Below, in pieces: positions 27,564 to 37,000 of a DNA stretch of 64,000 bases (its first letter is position 1; each line of letters opens with the position of its first letter). This DNA comes from Clavibacter californiensis (GTDB lineage: Bacteria; Actinomycetota; Actinomycetes; Actinomycetales; Microbacteriaceae), in assembly GCF_021952865.1 (NCBI RefSeq), contig NZ_CP040792.1:1612001-1676000 (forward strand), read 5' to 3'. A model generated the notes under the pieces. The model saw nothing but the letters and a program-made list of their open reading frames with translations. It was not told where the DNA came from and made no database searches. Position numbers and translations under genes: made by a program.

Positions 27564-29153
27564 CTAGGACGTCGCGGTGGGGCGGTCGCCGCCCGAGCGG
27601 CGACGGCGGTTGCGCGAGCGCGGGCGGGTCTGGCCGTCGGGGTGGGGCGCGTCGTGGCCGCCCGCGGTGTTCGGCTGCTCGCTGCCGATCGTCGCGGTGG
27701 CGTCTGCGGGCGCGGTGGCCGACGCGGTGGCCGACGCGGTCGACGTGCTGCGGCTGCGCGAGCGGTCGCGGTCCCCGCCGGCCGTGGAGGAGGAGGCCGA
27801 GGAGGAGCGGCTGCCCGAGCGGTCGCCGCCCCGGTCGCCGCCGCGTCCGCCGTCCCGGCTGCCGCCGCGTCCGCCGTCCCGGCTGCCGCCGCGTCCGCCG
27901 TCGCGACCCGAGTCGGAGCCGCGGCTGCCCGGACGCTCACGCGGGGTGCCGTCGGGGTTGACCGTCGGGGTCGCGCGGAGGCGGCCCGTGGATCCGGCCG
28001 GGATGTCGAGGTCGGTGTAGAGGTGCGGCGAGGACGAGTACGTCTCCGTCGGCTCCGGCTGGCCGAACTCGAGGGCGCGGTTGATGAGCGCCCACTTGTG
28101 CAGGTCGTCCCAGTCGACGAACGTGACCGCGATGCCGGTCTTGCCCGCGCGGCCCGTGCGGCCGACGCGGTGCAGGTACGCCTTGTCGTCCTCGGGGATG
28201 GTGTGGTTGATGACGTGGGTGACGTCGAGCACGTCGATGCCGCGCGCCGCCACGTCGGTGGCGATGAGGATGTCCTTCTTGCCGGCCTTGAACGCGGCCA
28301 TGGCGCGCTCGCGCTGCTCCTGGTTGAGGTCGCCGTGCACGGCGGCGGCGTTGAAGCCGCGGTCGTTGAGCTCCTCGACGAGGCGGGCGGCGGCGCGCTT
28401 CGTGCGCGTGAAGATCACGGTCTTGCCGCGGCCCTCGGCCTGGAGGATGCGGCCGATGACCTCGTCCTTGTCCATGTTGTGCGCGCGGTACACGAGGTGG
28501 CGGATGTTCGCCTGCATGAGGCCCTCGTCGGGGTCCGTCGCGCGGATGTGGATCGGCTTCGTCATGAAGCGGCGGGCGAGCGCGACGATCGGGCCCGGCA
28601 TGGTGGCCGAGAACAGCATCGTGTGGCGCACGGCCGGGGTCTGCGCGAAGAGCTTCTCGATGTCGGAGAGGAACCCGAGGTCGAGCATCTTGTCGGCCTC
28701 GTCGAGCACCATCTCGCGCACGCTCTGGAGCGAGAGCAGGCGCTGGCCCACGAGGTCGAGGAGGCGGCCCGGCGTGCCGACGACGATCTGCGCGCCGGCC
28801 TTGAGCTGCTCGATCTGCCCCTCGTACGCCTTGCCGCCGTAGATGGAGACGACCGTGGTGGCGCGGTGCTTGGTGGCGATCTGGAGGTCCTCGGTGACCT
28901 GGACGGCGAGCTCGCGCGTCGGGACGACCACGAGCGCCTGCACGCCGGGCTCCGGGGTGAGGCCGAGCCGCTGGATGAGCGGGAGGCCGAAGCCGAAGGT
29001 CTTGCCGGTGCCCGTCTTCGCCTGGCCGATGATGTCCTGGCCGGAGAGCGCCAGGGGGATGGTCTGCTCCTGGATGGGGAAGGGTTCGAGGATGCCGTGG
29101 TCGGCGAGCGCCTGCACCATGTCCTCGTCGATGTTCAGTTCGGTGAAAGTCAC
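27564..29153 (-). CDS. DEAD-box ATP-dependent RNA helicase (RhlE-like)
   Basis: A 529-residue RNA helicase. Motifs in order: the Q motif before AKTGTGKT (residues about 41-48), PTRELAVQV, TPGRLLDL, LDEADKML, SAT, then IFTRTKRAA, ATDVAARGIDV and HRVGRTGRAG. The conserved core ends near residue 370; the last 150 residues are a Gly/Arg/Asp/Ser-rich basic tail built from GGRGGSRD repeats, typical of RNA chaperone-like tails. A cold-shock, RNA-decay or ribosome-assembly role is inferred from the family. It lies upstream of and divergent from the ferritin-like gene. Confidence 0.94.
   Translation of the reverse strand: MTFTELNIDEDMVQALADHGILEPFPIQEQTIPLALSGQDIIGQAKTGTGKTFGFGLPLIQRLGLTPEPGVQALVVVPTRELAVQVTEDLQIATKHRATTVVSIYGGKAYEGQIEQLKAGAQIVVGTPGRLLDLVGQRLLSLQSVREMVLDEADKMLDLGFLSDIEKLFAQTPAVRHTMLFSATMPGPIVALARRFMTKPIHIRATDPDEGLMQANIRHLVYRAHNMDKDEVIGRILQAEGRGKTVIFTRTKRAAARLVEELNDRGFNAAAVHGDLNQEQRERAMAAFKAGKKDILIATDVAARGIDVLDVTHVINHTIPEDDKAYLHRVGRTGRAGKTGIAVTFVDWDDLHKWALINRALEFGQPEPTETYSSSPHLYTDLDIPAGSTGRLRATPTVNPDGTPRERPGSRGSDSGRDGGRGGSRDGGRGGSRDGGRGGDRGGDRSGSRSSSASSSTAGGDRDRSRSRSTSTASATASATAPADATATIGSEQPNTAGGHDAPHPDGQTRPRSRNRRRRSGGDRPTATS
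27841..27902. repeat. 24-bp tandem repeat in the helicase tail
   Basis: Two full copies (27841-27864, 27865-27888) and a partial third copy of a 24-bp unit encode GGRGGSRD blocks. Because 24 is a multiple of 3, copy-number change would lengthen or shorten the tail without a frameshift. Confidence 0.85.
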
Positions 29154-29281
29154 GTTGTGCCCTGTCTAGCGGTGCGGTCCACGCCCGGACTGCTTCTCTG
29201 CGGGCGCGATGGGGCCCTTCCGTTGAGGGACCACGGGCGAGTTTAGCGGGCGGGCGCCAGATGACCGCCTCCGCCGCCCTA

Positions 29282-29287
29282 TACGCT
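29282..29287 (+). promoter_or_regulatory. -10 hexamer TACGCT for the leaderless ferritin-like gene
   Basis: TACGCT within TATACGCT, 6 nt before GTG 29294. Confidence 0.55.
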
Positions 29288-29293
29288 GGCCCC

Positions 29294-30022
29294 GTGCTCA
29301 AGATGTTCGGACGCCGGTCGACGACGATCGAGGCGCCCCGGGTCAGGTCCCGCGGCGAGTCGAAGCGTCGATCCCCGACGACGACCGTGAGCGTGGACGA
29401 CTTCTCGCCCGATACCCTCCGCTTCCTCGGCGCCGTGGCGTACCTGCAGCTCACCGTCTTCGAGACCCTCTCGCGGGCCGTCGCCGAGGCGCCCGACCTC
29501 GCCGGCAAGGAGGCCGTCTCGACCGCCGCCGGCATCGCGCTCGGCAAGCACCAGGCGCTCGCCGCGGAGATCAAGCGGCAGGACGGCGACCCGAGCGTCG
29601 TCATGGAGCCGCACCGCGCCGCGTTCGACCGGTTCACCGCCACCGTCGCGGGCGCCGACTGGTACGAGTGCCTGCTCTCCGCCTACATCACCACCGGGCT
29701 GCTCGACGACTTCTTCGTGCGCCTCGCCTCCGGGCTCCCGTCGGACCAGCGCCAGCGCGTCGTCGTGCTGCTGTCGTCGGGCGTGGGGCAGCAGGGCATC
29801 GTCGACGCGGTGCGCGCCGGGATCCGCCGCGACCCGCGCCTCGCGTCGCGCCTGGCCATGTGGGGCCGCCGGCTCGTCGGCGACACGCTGCTCGTCGCGG
29901 GCACGGCGATGCGCGCCTCCCTCGCCGATCCGGACGACGCGCGCGTGCACCTCGAGCCCGTGTTCGCGGGGATCATCACGGCGCACACCCGGCGGATGGA
30001 CGCGCTGGGGCTCACGGCCTGA
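29294..30022 (+). CDS. Ferritin-like fold protein (MiaE-like)
   Basis: About 242 residues, all helical after a basic N-terminus. Acidic and histidine positions fit a ferritin-like four-helix bundle: FETLSRAVAEAPDLAGKEAV, ALGKHQALAAEIK, WYECLLSAYITTGLLDDFF. This is the type annotated as ferritin-like or tRNA-hydroxylase (MiaE)-like in actinobacteria. Not all canonical di-iron ligands are obvious, so enzymatic activity is uncertain. GTG 29294 was chosen by the leaderless promoter; an ATG three codons later is possible. The pairing with the DEAD helicase and DUF3107 matches the order around Mycobacterium Rv3211-Rv3208A (from memory). Confidence 0.75.
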   Translation: MLKMFGRRSTTIEAPRVRSRGESKRRSPTTTVSVDDFSPDTLRFLGAVAYLQLTVFETLSRAVAEAPDLAGKEAVSTAAGIALGKHQALAAEIKRQDGDPSVVMEPHRAAFDRFTATVAGADWYECLLSAYITTGLLDDFFVRLASGLPSDQRQRVVVLLSSGVGQQGIVDAVRAGIRRDPRLASRLAMWGRRLVGDTLLVAGTAMRASLADPDDARVHLEPVFAGIITAHTRRMDALGLTA

Positions 30023-30054
30023 CGCGGCCCGCCGGCTCCGACCCTGCACGCGAC

Positions 30055-30084
30055 GACGCCCGGCCCCTCCAGGGACCGGGCGTC
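30055..30084. terminator. Hairpin between convergent genes
   Basis: The stem gacgcccgg/ccgggcgtc is extended by ccc/ggg after a single C-A mismatch, with a 4-nt loop. It lies between the ferritin-like gene and the convergent small membrane protein gene ending at 30103. Confidence 0.7.
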
Positions 30085-30102
30085 ATGTCGTGCGGGTGAG
30101 GG

Positions 30103-30390
30103 TCAGCCGCCGATGGCGGCAAGGTCGCGGGCGTCCGCGGAGGAGCGTCGACGGCCGATGAGCAGGTCGGTGCCGGCGGCGACGAGCGCCGAGAGCCCGA
30201 GCGTCGCGATCCAGATGACGCCCTGGTCCCAGCGGAGGCCGGCCCACGTGAGCGCGACCCAGACGACCATCGCGGTGACGGTGCCGACGGCGGGGACCAG
30301 CAGCGCGCCGTGCGTGGCGCGGTGGGGGAGCGCGTAGCGCGCGACGAGGCCGACGAGGGCGCCGAAGATCGCGACGAAGAGGAGCTCCAC
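30103..30390 (-). CDS. Small membrane protein (95 residues)
   Basis: Three predicted helices (MELLFVAIFGALVGLVARYA; ALLVPAVGTVTAMVVWVALT; VIWIATLGLSALVAAGTDLL) and a basic C-terminus RRRSSADARD. I do not recognise a named family, although similar proteins follow DUF3107 genes in related bacteria. GTG 30390 begins 9 bp after the DUF3107 stop with no good Shine-Dalgarno, so it is probably translated by coupling. The function is unknown. Confidence 0.65.
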   Translation of the reverse strand: MELLFVAIFGALVGLVARYALPHRATHGALLVPAVGTVTAMVVWVALTWAGLRWDQGVIWIATLGLSALVAAGTDLLIGRRRSSADARDLAAIGG

Positions 30391-30399
30391 GGGCGTCGG

Positions 30400-30624
30400 C
30401 TAGCGGACGAAGCCGATGCGCGGGGCGTCGGCGCTGCCGAGCTCCACGTAGGCGAGGTGGGCGGTGACGGCCAGGTGCGTGGCGCCCTTGTCGTCGGTGA
30501 AGGAGATGAAGGGCGAGGAGTCGCGGACGGCGTCCGTGACGGTCCGCTGGACCTCCTCGGGCGTCTGCTTGGTGGTGAAGGAGAGCTCGCGGGCGGTGTT
30601 GACGAGGCCGATACGGATTTCCAC
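30400..30624 (-). CDS. DUF3107 protein
   Basis: A 74-residue protein of the DUF3107 family (TB9.4-like in Mycobacterium, from memory): MEIRIGLVNTARELSFTTKQ, TPEEVQRTVTDAV, then the beta strand HLAVTAHLAYVELGS. A compact alpha/beta fold of unknown role, conserved through actinobacteria. The start is GTG 30624, with AAAGG about 12 nt upstream. TAGCCT at 30667-30672 on the minus strand is a likely promoter for this gene and the membrane protein after it. Confidence 0.87.
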   Translation of the reverse strand: MEIRIGLVNTARELSFTTKQTPEEVQRTVTDAVRDSSPFISFTDDKGATHLAVTAHLAYVELGSADAPRIGFVR

Positions 30625-30666
30625 GGGAGGTGCCTTTCGATGCGTCGGATGCGACGGTGCCCCCTC

Positions 30667-30672
30667 AGGCTA
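30667..30672 (-). promoter_or_regulatory. -10 hexamer TAGCCT for the DUF3107 gene
   Basis: TAGCCT on the minus strand gives a leader of about 36 nt before GTG 30624. Confidence 0.45.
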
Positions 30673-30802
30673 GGGCACCCGCATGCGCGGCCCCGCGGCG
30701 TTCACTGAGGGCGGACGGGCGGCCGCGCGGCCGGGGCGGGGTGCGCCCGCGGCGGCCGCGTCGCGGGCGCCGCGGGGATCGGCCGTCGTCGGGGGCCGCC
30801 GG

Positions 30803-30808
30803 TAGCGT
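30803..30808 (+). promoter_or_regulatory. -10 hexamer TAGCGT for leaderless adnA
   Basis: TAGCGT, 6 nt before GTG 30815, with no Shine-Dalgarno between. Confidence 0.55.
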
Positions 30809-30814
30809 GGGCGC

Positions 30815-33800
30815 GTGACCATCAGGGGATTCCGCCAGCCGCCCGCCTCCGTCTCCGGCGGCGAGGTCCCCGCGGTGGAGCTGGATCCTTCGCAGCGCGC
30901 CGTCGTCGAGCTGCCCGTAGGGGTGAGCGCCGCCGTCATCGGCGCCCCGGGCTCGGGCCGCACCACGACCCTGCGCGAGCTCGTGGCCGAGCGGATCCTC
31001 ACGCAGGGCCTCGACCCCGCCGAGGTGCTGGTGCTCGCGCCGTCGCGCGCGGCCGCCACGCGCCTCCGCGACGAGCTCGCGCTGCGGGTCGGGGTGCCCA
31101 CGCTCGGGCCGCTCGCGCGCACCGCCACGTCGGTCGCGTTCGAGGTGCTCGCGCGCCGCGCCGCCGAGACCGGCACCGAGCCGCCGCGGCTGCTCACGGG
31201 CGCCGAGCAGGACCAGATCATCGCCGACCTCCTCGCCGGGCACGAGGAGCTGGGCACCGGGCCCGCGTGGCCGGATCCGCTCGGCGTCGAGGTGCGCCGT
31301 CTCCGCGCCTTCCGCACGGAGCTCCGTGAGCTGCTCATGCGCGCCACCGAGGAGGGCGTGCGGCCGGACGCCCTCGCCGAGCTCGGCCGTGCGCACGAGG
31401 TGCCCGAGTGGATCGCCGCGGCTGAGTTCGCCCGGGAGTACGAGGACGTCGTCGACTCCTTCCGCGGCGACCACCTCGACAGCGCGGAGCTCCTCGCCGA
31501 GGCCGTGCTGCTCGTGTCGCGGGGGGAGGCGCTCACGGGGATCCGGCTCGTGGTCGCCGACGACCTGCACGAGGCGACCGTCGCGACCCTGTCCCTCCTC
31601 CGGGCGCTCGCGGCGCGCGGCGCCGACGTGGTCGCGTTCGGCGACCCGGACGTCGCGGCGGCCACGTTCCGCGGGGCGGAGGCCTCTGCGCTCGGCCGGC
31701 TCTCCACCGTGCTCGGCCTGCCCGGGCTCCGCACGCTCGTGCTCGACCGGGTGCACCGGCAGCCGCCCGCGCTCCGGGCGCTCACCTCGGCCGTCACGGC
31801 GCGCATCGGCGCGGCGGGCGCGGGGCGGCAGCGGCAGGCGGGATCCGCGCAGGGCCTCGTCGACGACGCCGACCCGATCCAGGTCATCGAGGCGCCGACG
31901 CGCGCCCTCGAGCTCGCCCGCCTCGCGCGCCGGCTCCGGGAGGAGCACCTGCTGGGCGGCGTGCCGTGGGCGCGCATGGTCGTGCTCGTGCGCTCCGGAT
32001 CCCTCGTGCCCCAGGTCGCCCGCAGCCTCGCGACCGCTGAGGTGCCCACGCGCACGGCCGTCGCCGGGCGCGCCCTCCGCGACGATCTCGCCGCGCTCGC
32101 CCTCATCCGGGCCGTCGACGTCGTGCTCGGCCGCGTGCCGCTCACTCCGGACATCGCGGCGGAGCTCGCCACGGGTCCGCTCGGCGGGCTCGACGGGGTC
32201 CAGCTCCGGCGGCTCCGGCTCGCGATGCGCCAGGAGGAGCTCGCGGGCGACGGGCGCCGGTCGAGCGACGAGCTGCTCGTCGAGGCGCTCGCGGCGCCCG
32301 GCCGGCTCGAGACGCTCGACCTCGCGCCCGCGCGCCGACTCGCCCGCCTCGCCCGCACGCTGCAGGGCGCCCGCGAGCTGGCATCCGCCGACGGCACCAT
32401 CGAGGAGCTGCTCTGGCACCTGTGGGAGGGCTCGGGGCTGGCGAAGCCGTGGTTCGAGCAGGCGCTGCAGACGGGCATCGTCGCCGACCAGGCGAACCGC
32501 GACCTCGACGGCGTCGTCGCGCTCTTCACGGCCGCGCGGCGGTTCGTCGAGCGGAACCCGGGCCGTCCCGCGTCGGACTTCGTGGAGGAGCTGCTCGGCG
32601 CCGAGGTGCCGGAGGACACGCTCTCGCCGCAGCCGCTCGCCGACACCGTGCTGGTCGCCACGCCGTCCGCGGTCGTGGGCGCGGGATACGAGGTCGTCGC
32701 GGTCGCCGCGCTGCAGGAGGGCGTGTGGCCGAACCTGCGGCTGCGCGGATCCCTGCTGCACCCCCAGCGCCTCTCCGCCGTCGCGCGCGGCCTCGACCGG
32801 GCCGACGTCGACGAGCGCGCCGAGGTCCTCGGCGACGAGCTGCGGATGCTCGCGCTCGCCGTCTCCCGCGCGACCCGCGTCGTGGTGCTCAGCGCGACCG
32901 CCAACGACGAGGAGGCGCCGTCCCCGTTCCTCCGTCTCGTGCCGCCCGCGCCCGGCCTCTCCGAGGCGGAGGCGGGCGTCGAGGCAGGTCGGGCGGCGAA
33001 GGACGCGCCCGCCGCGCTGCGGATCCGCCCGGACCACCCGCTCTCGCTGCGCGGGCTCGTCGGCGCGCTCCGTCGCGAGCTCGCGGTCGTGCACCGCGAC
33101 GCCGTGCTCCTCGACGACGGCCGCGTCGTCTCGGGCGACCGCACCGCTCGTCGCCCCGCCGACGCCACCCGCGAGCGCGGCCTCGCTGCGGCATCCGCCC
33201 TCGCGCGCCTCACGGCCGAGGGCGTGACGGGCGCGGATCCGGCCGAGTGGTACGGGCTGCGCGAGCCTTCCACCACGGAGCCCGTCGTCGACCTGACCGA
33301 TCCCGCGGCCCGCGTGCCCGTCTCGCCGTCGCGGCTCGAGGCCTTCGAGCGCTCGCCGCTCAACTGGTTCATCGACCAGGCGTCCGGCGGATCCACGAGT
33401 ACGGCCATGGGCATCGGCACCATCGTGCACGCCGTCATGGAGGAGGCCAGCCTCGACCCCGACGCGGATCTCCGCCCGCCCGCCCTCGAGGAGCGCCTCG
33501 ACGAGCGGTGGGGCGAGCTGCCCTTCGAGTCGCCCTGGGTGGGCGAGCGCGAGCGGCGGCAGGCCGGCGAGCTCATCGCGGGCGTCAGCGGGTACCTCCG
33601 CGACTTCGAGGCCCGCGGCGGGCGCATGCTCGCGGCCGAGGGCGGCTTCGAGCTCGAGGTGGGCGTCGCGCGCCTCCGCGGGAAGATCGACCGCATCGAG
33701 CTGACGGAGGAGGGCCGCGTGGTCATCGTCGACCTCAAGACCGGTCGGCACTTCCCGACCCGCGCCGAGATCCCCGCGCACGCGCAGCTCGGCTCCTACC

Positions 33801-34084
33801 AGCTGGCGTACGTGGAGGGCTCGCTCGAGCAGGTGCCCGCCGGTACGCCGTCCGGCGGCGCGAAGCTGCTCTACGTCTCCGGCGGCACGCGCGGCCTGCC
33901 CTATCGCGAGCTGCCGCAGGAGCCGCTCACCCGCGAGGAGCTCGACGGGTTCCGCGCGCGCATCGCCGAGGCGGCCGCGGGCATGGCGGGCGCGACCTTC
34001 GACGGCACGCCGGATCTGGGGGAGCGGGATCCGGGTTCGGCGAGGCGGTACCGCATCCACCTGGTGCGGGCGGTGTCGGCGTGA
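30815..34084 (+). CDS. adnA: AdnA-like helicase-nuclease subunit
   Basis: A 1089-residue UvrD-like motor fused to a C-terminal RecB-type nuclease; with the next gene it forms the actinobacterial AdnAB complex that resects double-strand breaks in place of RecBCD/AddAB. The Walker A region is GAPGSGRTTTL (residues 42-52), with Arg where Lys is normal; the motif II region is VVADDLHEA near 246, also degenerate. Nuclease: GTIVHAVMEEA, GKIDRIEL, VVIVDLKTGRH near 970 and QLGSYQLAY, carrying the Asp, Lys and Gln of the family. Thus the motor looks weak and the nuclease intact. It overlaps adnB by 4 bp (GTGA). Confidence 0.92.
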   Translation: MTIRGFRQPPASVSGGEVPAVELDPSQRAVVELPVGVSAAVIGAPGSGRTTTLRELVAERILTQGLDPAEVLVLAPSRAAATRLRDELALRVGVPTLGPLARTATSVAFEVLARRAAETGTEPPRLLTGAEQDQIIADLLAGHEELGTGPAWPDPLGVEVRRLRAFRTELRELLMRATEEGVRPDALAELGRAHEVPEWIAAAEFAREYEDVVDSFRGDHLDSAELLAEAVLLVSRGEALTGIRLVVADDLHEATVATLSLLRALAARGADVVAFGDPDVAAATFRGAEASALGRLSTVLGLPGLRTLVLDRVHRQPPALRALTSAVTARIGAAGAGRQRQAGSAQGLVDDADPIQVIEAPTRALELARLARRLREEHLLGGVPWARMVVLVRSGSLVPQVARSLATAEVPTRTAVAGRALRDDLAALALIRAVDVVLGRVPLTPDIAAELATGPLGGLDGVQLRRLRLAMRQEELAGDGRRSSDELLVEALAAPGRLETLDLAPARRLARLARTLQGARELASADGTIEELLWHLWEGSGLAKPWFEQALQTGIVADQANRDLDGVVALFTAARRFVERNPGRPASDFVEELLGAEVPEDTLSPQPLADTVLVATPSAVVGAGYEVVAVAALQEGVWPNLRLRGSLLHPQRLSAVARGLDRADVDERAEVLGDELRMLALAVSRATRVVVLSATANDEEAPSPFLRLVPPAPGLSEAEAGVEAGRAAKDAPAALRIRPDHPLSLRGLVGALRRELAVVHRDAVLLDDGRVVSGDRTARRPADATRERGLAAASALARLTAEGVTGADPAEWYGLREPSTTEPVVDLTDPAARVPVSPSRLEAFERSPLNWFIDQASGGSTSTAMGIGTIVHAVMEEASLDPDADLRPPALEERLDERWGELPFESPWVGERERRQAGELIAGVSGYLRDFEARGGRMLAAEGGFELEVGVARLRGKIDRIELTEEGRVVIVDLKTGRHFPTRAEIPAHAQLGSYQLAYVEGSLEQVPAGTPSGGAKLLYVSGGTRGLPYRELPQEPLTREELDGFRARIAEAAAGMAGATFDGTPDLGERDPGSARRYRIHLVRAVSA

Positions 34085-37000
34085 GCGGCGCGGAGGCGAC
34101 CGGCGTGGGGGCCACCGGCGCGGTCGGCGGCGGCATGGTCAGCGCCCGCCGCATCGCCGATGCGCTCGACCTGCCGAGCCCCACGGAGCAGCAGCGTCGC
34201 GTCATCGAGTCGCCGCTGGAGCCCGGCCTCGTCGTCGCGGGCGCCGGCAGCGGCAAGACCGAGACCATGGCGAGCCGCGTCGTGTGGCTGCTGGCCAACG
34301 GGCACGTCGGGGTCGAGGAGATCCTCGGGCTCACGTTCACGCGCAAGGCCGCGGGCGAGCTCGGGGTGCGGATCCGCGCGCGCATCGAGCAGCTCCAGCA
34401 GGCCGGGCTCGCGGCCGTCCCGGCGGGCGCGTTCGCCACGCCCACCGTGCAGACCTACAACGCCTTCGCGAACGGCATCTTCCGTGACAGCGCCACCCTC
34501 ATCGGCCGCGAGTCGGAGTCGGTCGTGCTCACGGAGGCGTCCGCGTGGCAGCTCGCGCGCCGGCTCGTGGTCGAGAGCACCGACCCGCGGCTGCTCGAGC
34601 TCGGGCGCGGCGTGGATCCCATCACGCAGGCCGTCATCTCCCTCAGCCGGGCGATGAGCGAGAACGTCGCGGATCCCGCCGAGGTCGTGCGCCTCGCGGG
34701 GTCGTTCACGGGCCTCGAGGAGCTGCCGTTCGGGTCCGCTCGGATCAGGAAGGCCCCGGCCGCCGAGGCGGTCGCCGCCGTCGGCGCGCTGCCGCCGCTC
34801 GTCGACCTCGCGGTGCGGTTCCAGGAGGAGAAGACCCGGCGCGGGCTCGTCGAGTACAGCGACCAGGTCGCGTTCGCGCTCGCCATCTGCGAGCGCGTGC
34901 CGCAGGTCGTCGCCGAGCACAGGACGCGGTTCCGCGTCGTGCTCCTCGACGAGTACCAGGACACCTCCGTCGTGCAGACGCGGCTCCTGTCGACCCTGTT
35001 CGGCGGCACGCCCGTCATGGCGGTCGGGGATCCGCACCAGTCCATCTACGGCTGGCGCGGCGCGAGCGCCGCGAACCTCGCGCGCTTCGGCGCCGACTTC
35101 GCACCCGCCGGCGCCTCCGCCGCCGACGTGCCCGTCTACGCGCTCTCCACCAGCTGGCGGAACCCGGCCTCCGTGCTCGGTGCCGCGAACCGCATCGTCG
35201 AGCCGCTGACCGCGGCCTCCCGGATCCCCGTCGCGCGCCTCGAGCCCCGGCCCGACGCCGGCGACGGCCGGCTCGACGTCGCCTACGCGGAGACGGTCGC
35301 CGACGAGGCCGCGAGCGTCGCGGCGTGGTTCGCCGACCGGCTGCGGCAGACCGGATCCGACGGCCGCCCCCGCTCGGCCGCCATGCTGTGCCGCTCCCTC
35401 AAGGGCGTCGAGCCGTTCACCACGGCGCTCGCCGACCTGGGCGTGCCGTTCCGCGTGCTCGGCCTCGGCGGCCTGCTCGACCAGCCCGCGGTCGTCGACC
35501 TCGTGTGCGTCCTCCGCGTGCTGCACGACCCCACCGCGGGCAGCGAGCTCGTGCGGCTCCTCACGGGCGCGCGCTGGCGCATCGGCACGAAGGACGTGCA
35601 CGCGCTGTCCCGCGTCGCGTCGTGGCTGATGTCCCGGGACCACGCTCAGAAGCCGCTCGCCGTCGAGGTGCGCGACGGGCTCCGGGCCTCCGTGGTGCCC
35701 GACGAGGTGGGATCCGTCGTCGACGCGCTCGACTTCGTCGTCGACGCCCGCGACGGCCACACCGCGCTCGCCGGCTTCAGCGACGAGGGCCTCGCGCGCC
35801 TCCGCGCCGCGGGCCGCCAGCTGCAGGTGCTGCGGTCGCGCGTCGGGCTCGACCTGGTGGACCTCGTCACGGTCGTCCAGCAGGAGCTGCTGCTCGACAT
35901 CGAGGTCGCGGCCAACGAGACGGATCCGCTCGGCCGCGCGAGCCTCGAGGCCTTCACCGAGCAGGTGGCCGGCTACCTCCAGGGCGACTCCGCCGGCACG
36001 CTCGGGCCGTTCCTCGCGTGGCTCGCCGAGGCCGAGCGGCGCGACAATCTCGCGCCGCGCACCGAGGAGCCGGAGCCCGGCACGGTGCAGATCCTCACGA
36101 TCCACGGCTCGAAGGGCCTCGAGTGGGACGTCGTCGCCGTGCCGCGCATGGTCGAGGGCGAGCTGCCCGGCACGCTCCGGGAGAAGCGCGGCTGGGTCGC
36201 GTTCGGCGCCCTGCCGTTCGAGTTCCGCGGCGACTCCGCCGAGCTGCCGTCGCTCGCCTGGCGCGGCCTCGAGTCGCAGAAGGCGTTCGCCGAGGCGATG
36301 GAGGCGTTCGGTGAGGAGCTCGAGGAGCGCAACGCGGCCGAGCAGCGGCGCCTCGCGTACGTCGCCATCACGCGCACGCGATCCGACCTGCTGCTGAGCG
36401 GGTCGTTCTGGTCCACGCAGCAGAAGCCGCGGGGTCCCGGGGCGTTCCTCCGCGAGATCCAGCAGGTGGGCCTCATCGCACCCGACGCGCTGCCCCAGGC
36501 GCCCGAGCTGGAGGCGAACCCGCTCGAGCCCGGATCCGCGCGCGTCGCCTGGCCGCTGCCGCCGCTCGGCCCGCGCGAGGCCCGCGTGCGCGCGGCTGCC
36601 GAGGCCGTCGCGTCCGCCGATCCGCAGGCCGAGACCGTCTGGACCCGCGACATCGACCTGCTCCTCGCCGAGCGCGACGCCCGTGCCAGGGACGCCGAGC
36701 TCGTCGACCTGCCCACGCGCATCCCGGCGTCCCGCTTCAAGGACTTCGTGAGCGACCCCGCGGGCGTCGCCGCGCGCCTGCGCCGCCCCATGCCCGAGCG
36801 GCCGTACCGGCAGACCCGGCTGGGCACGCTCTTCCACGGCTGGGTCGAGGCGCGCTACGGACCAGCGGGCACGGCCGACGTCATCGACGCGTCCGGCGTC
36901 GAGCTGGATGCGGATCCGACCGAGCCGCCCGTGGAGCAGGAGGACCTCGACCGGCTGCGCGCGACCTTCGAGGCGAGCGAGTGGGCGAGCCGGAAGCCGG

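Noticed and set aside
30665-34060. A 1131-codon minus-strand open frame across adnA
   Set aside because: It mirrors adnA codons, shows no motifs and has composition typical of antisense shadow.
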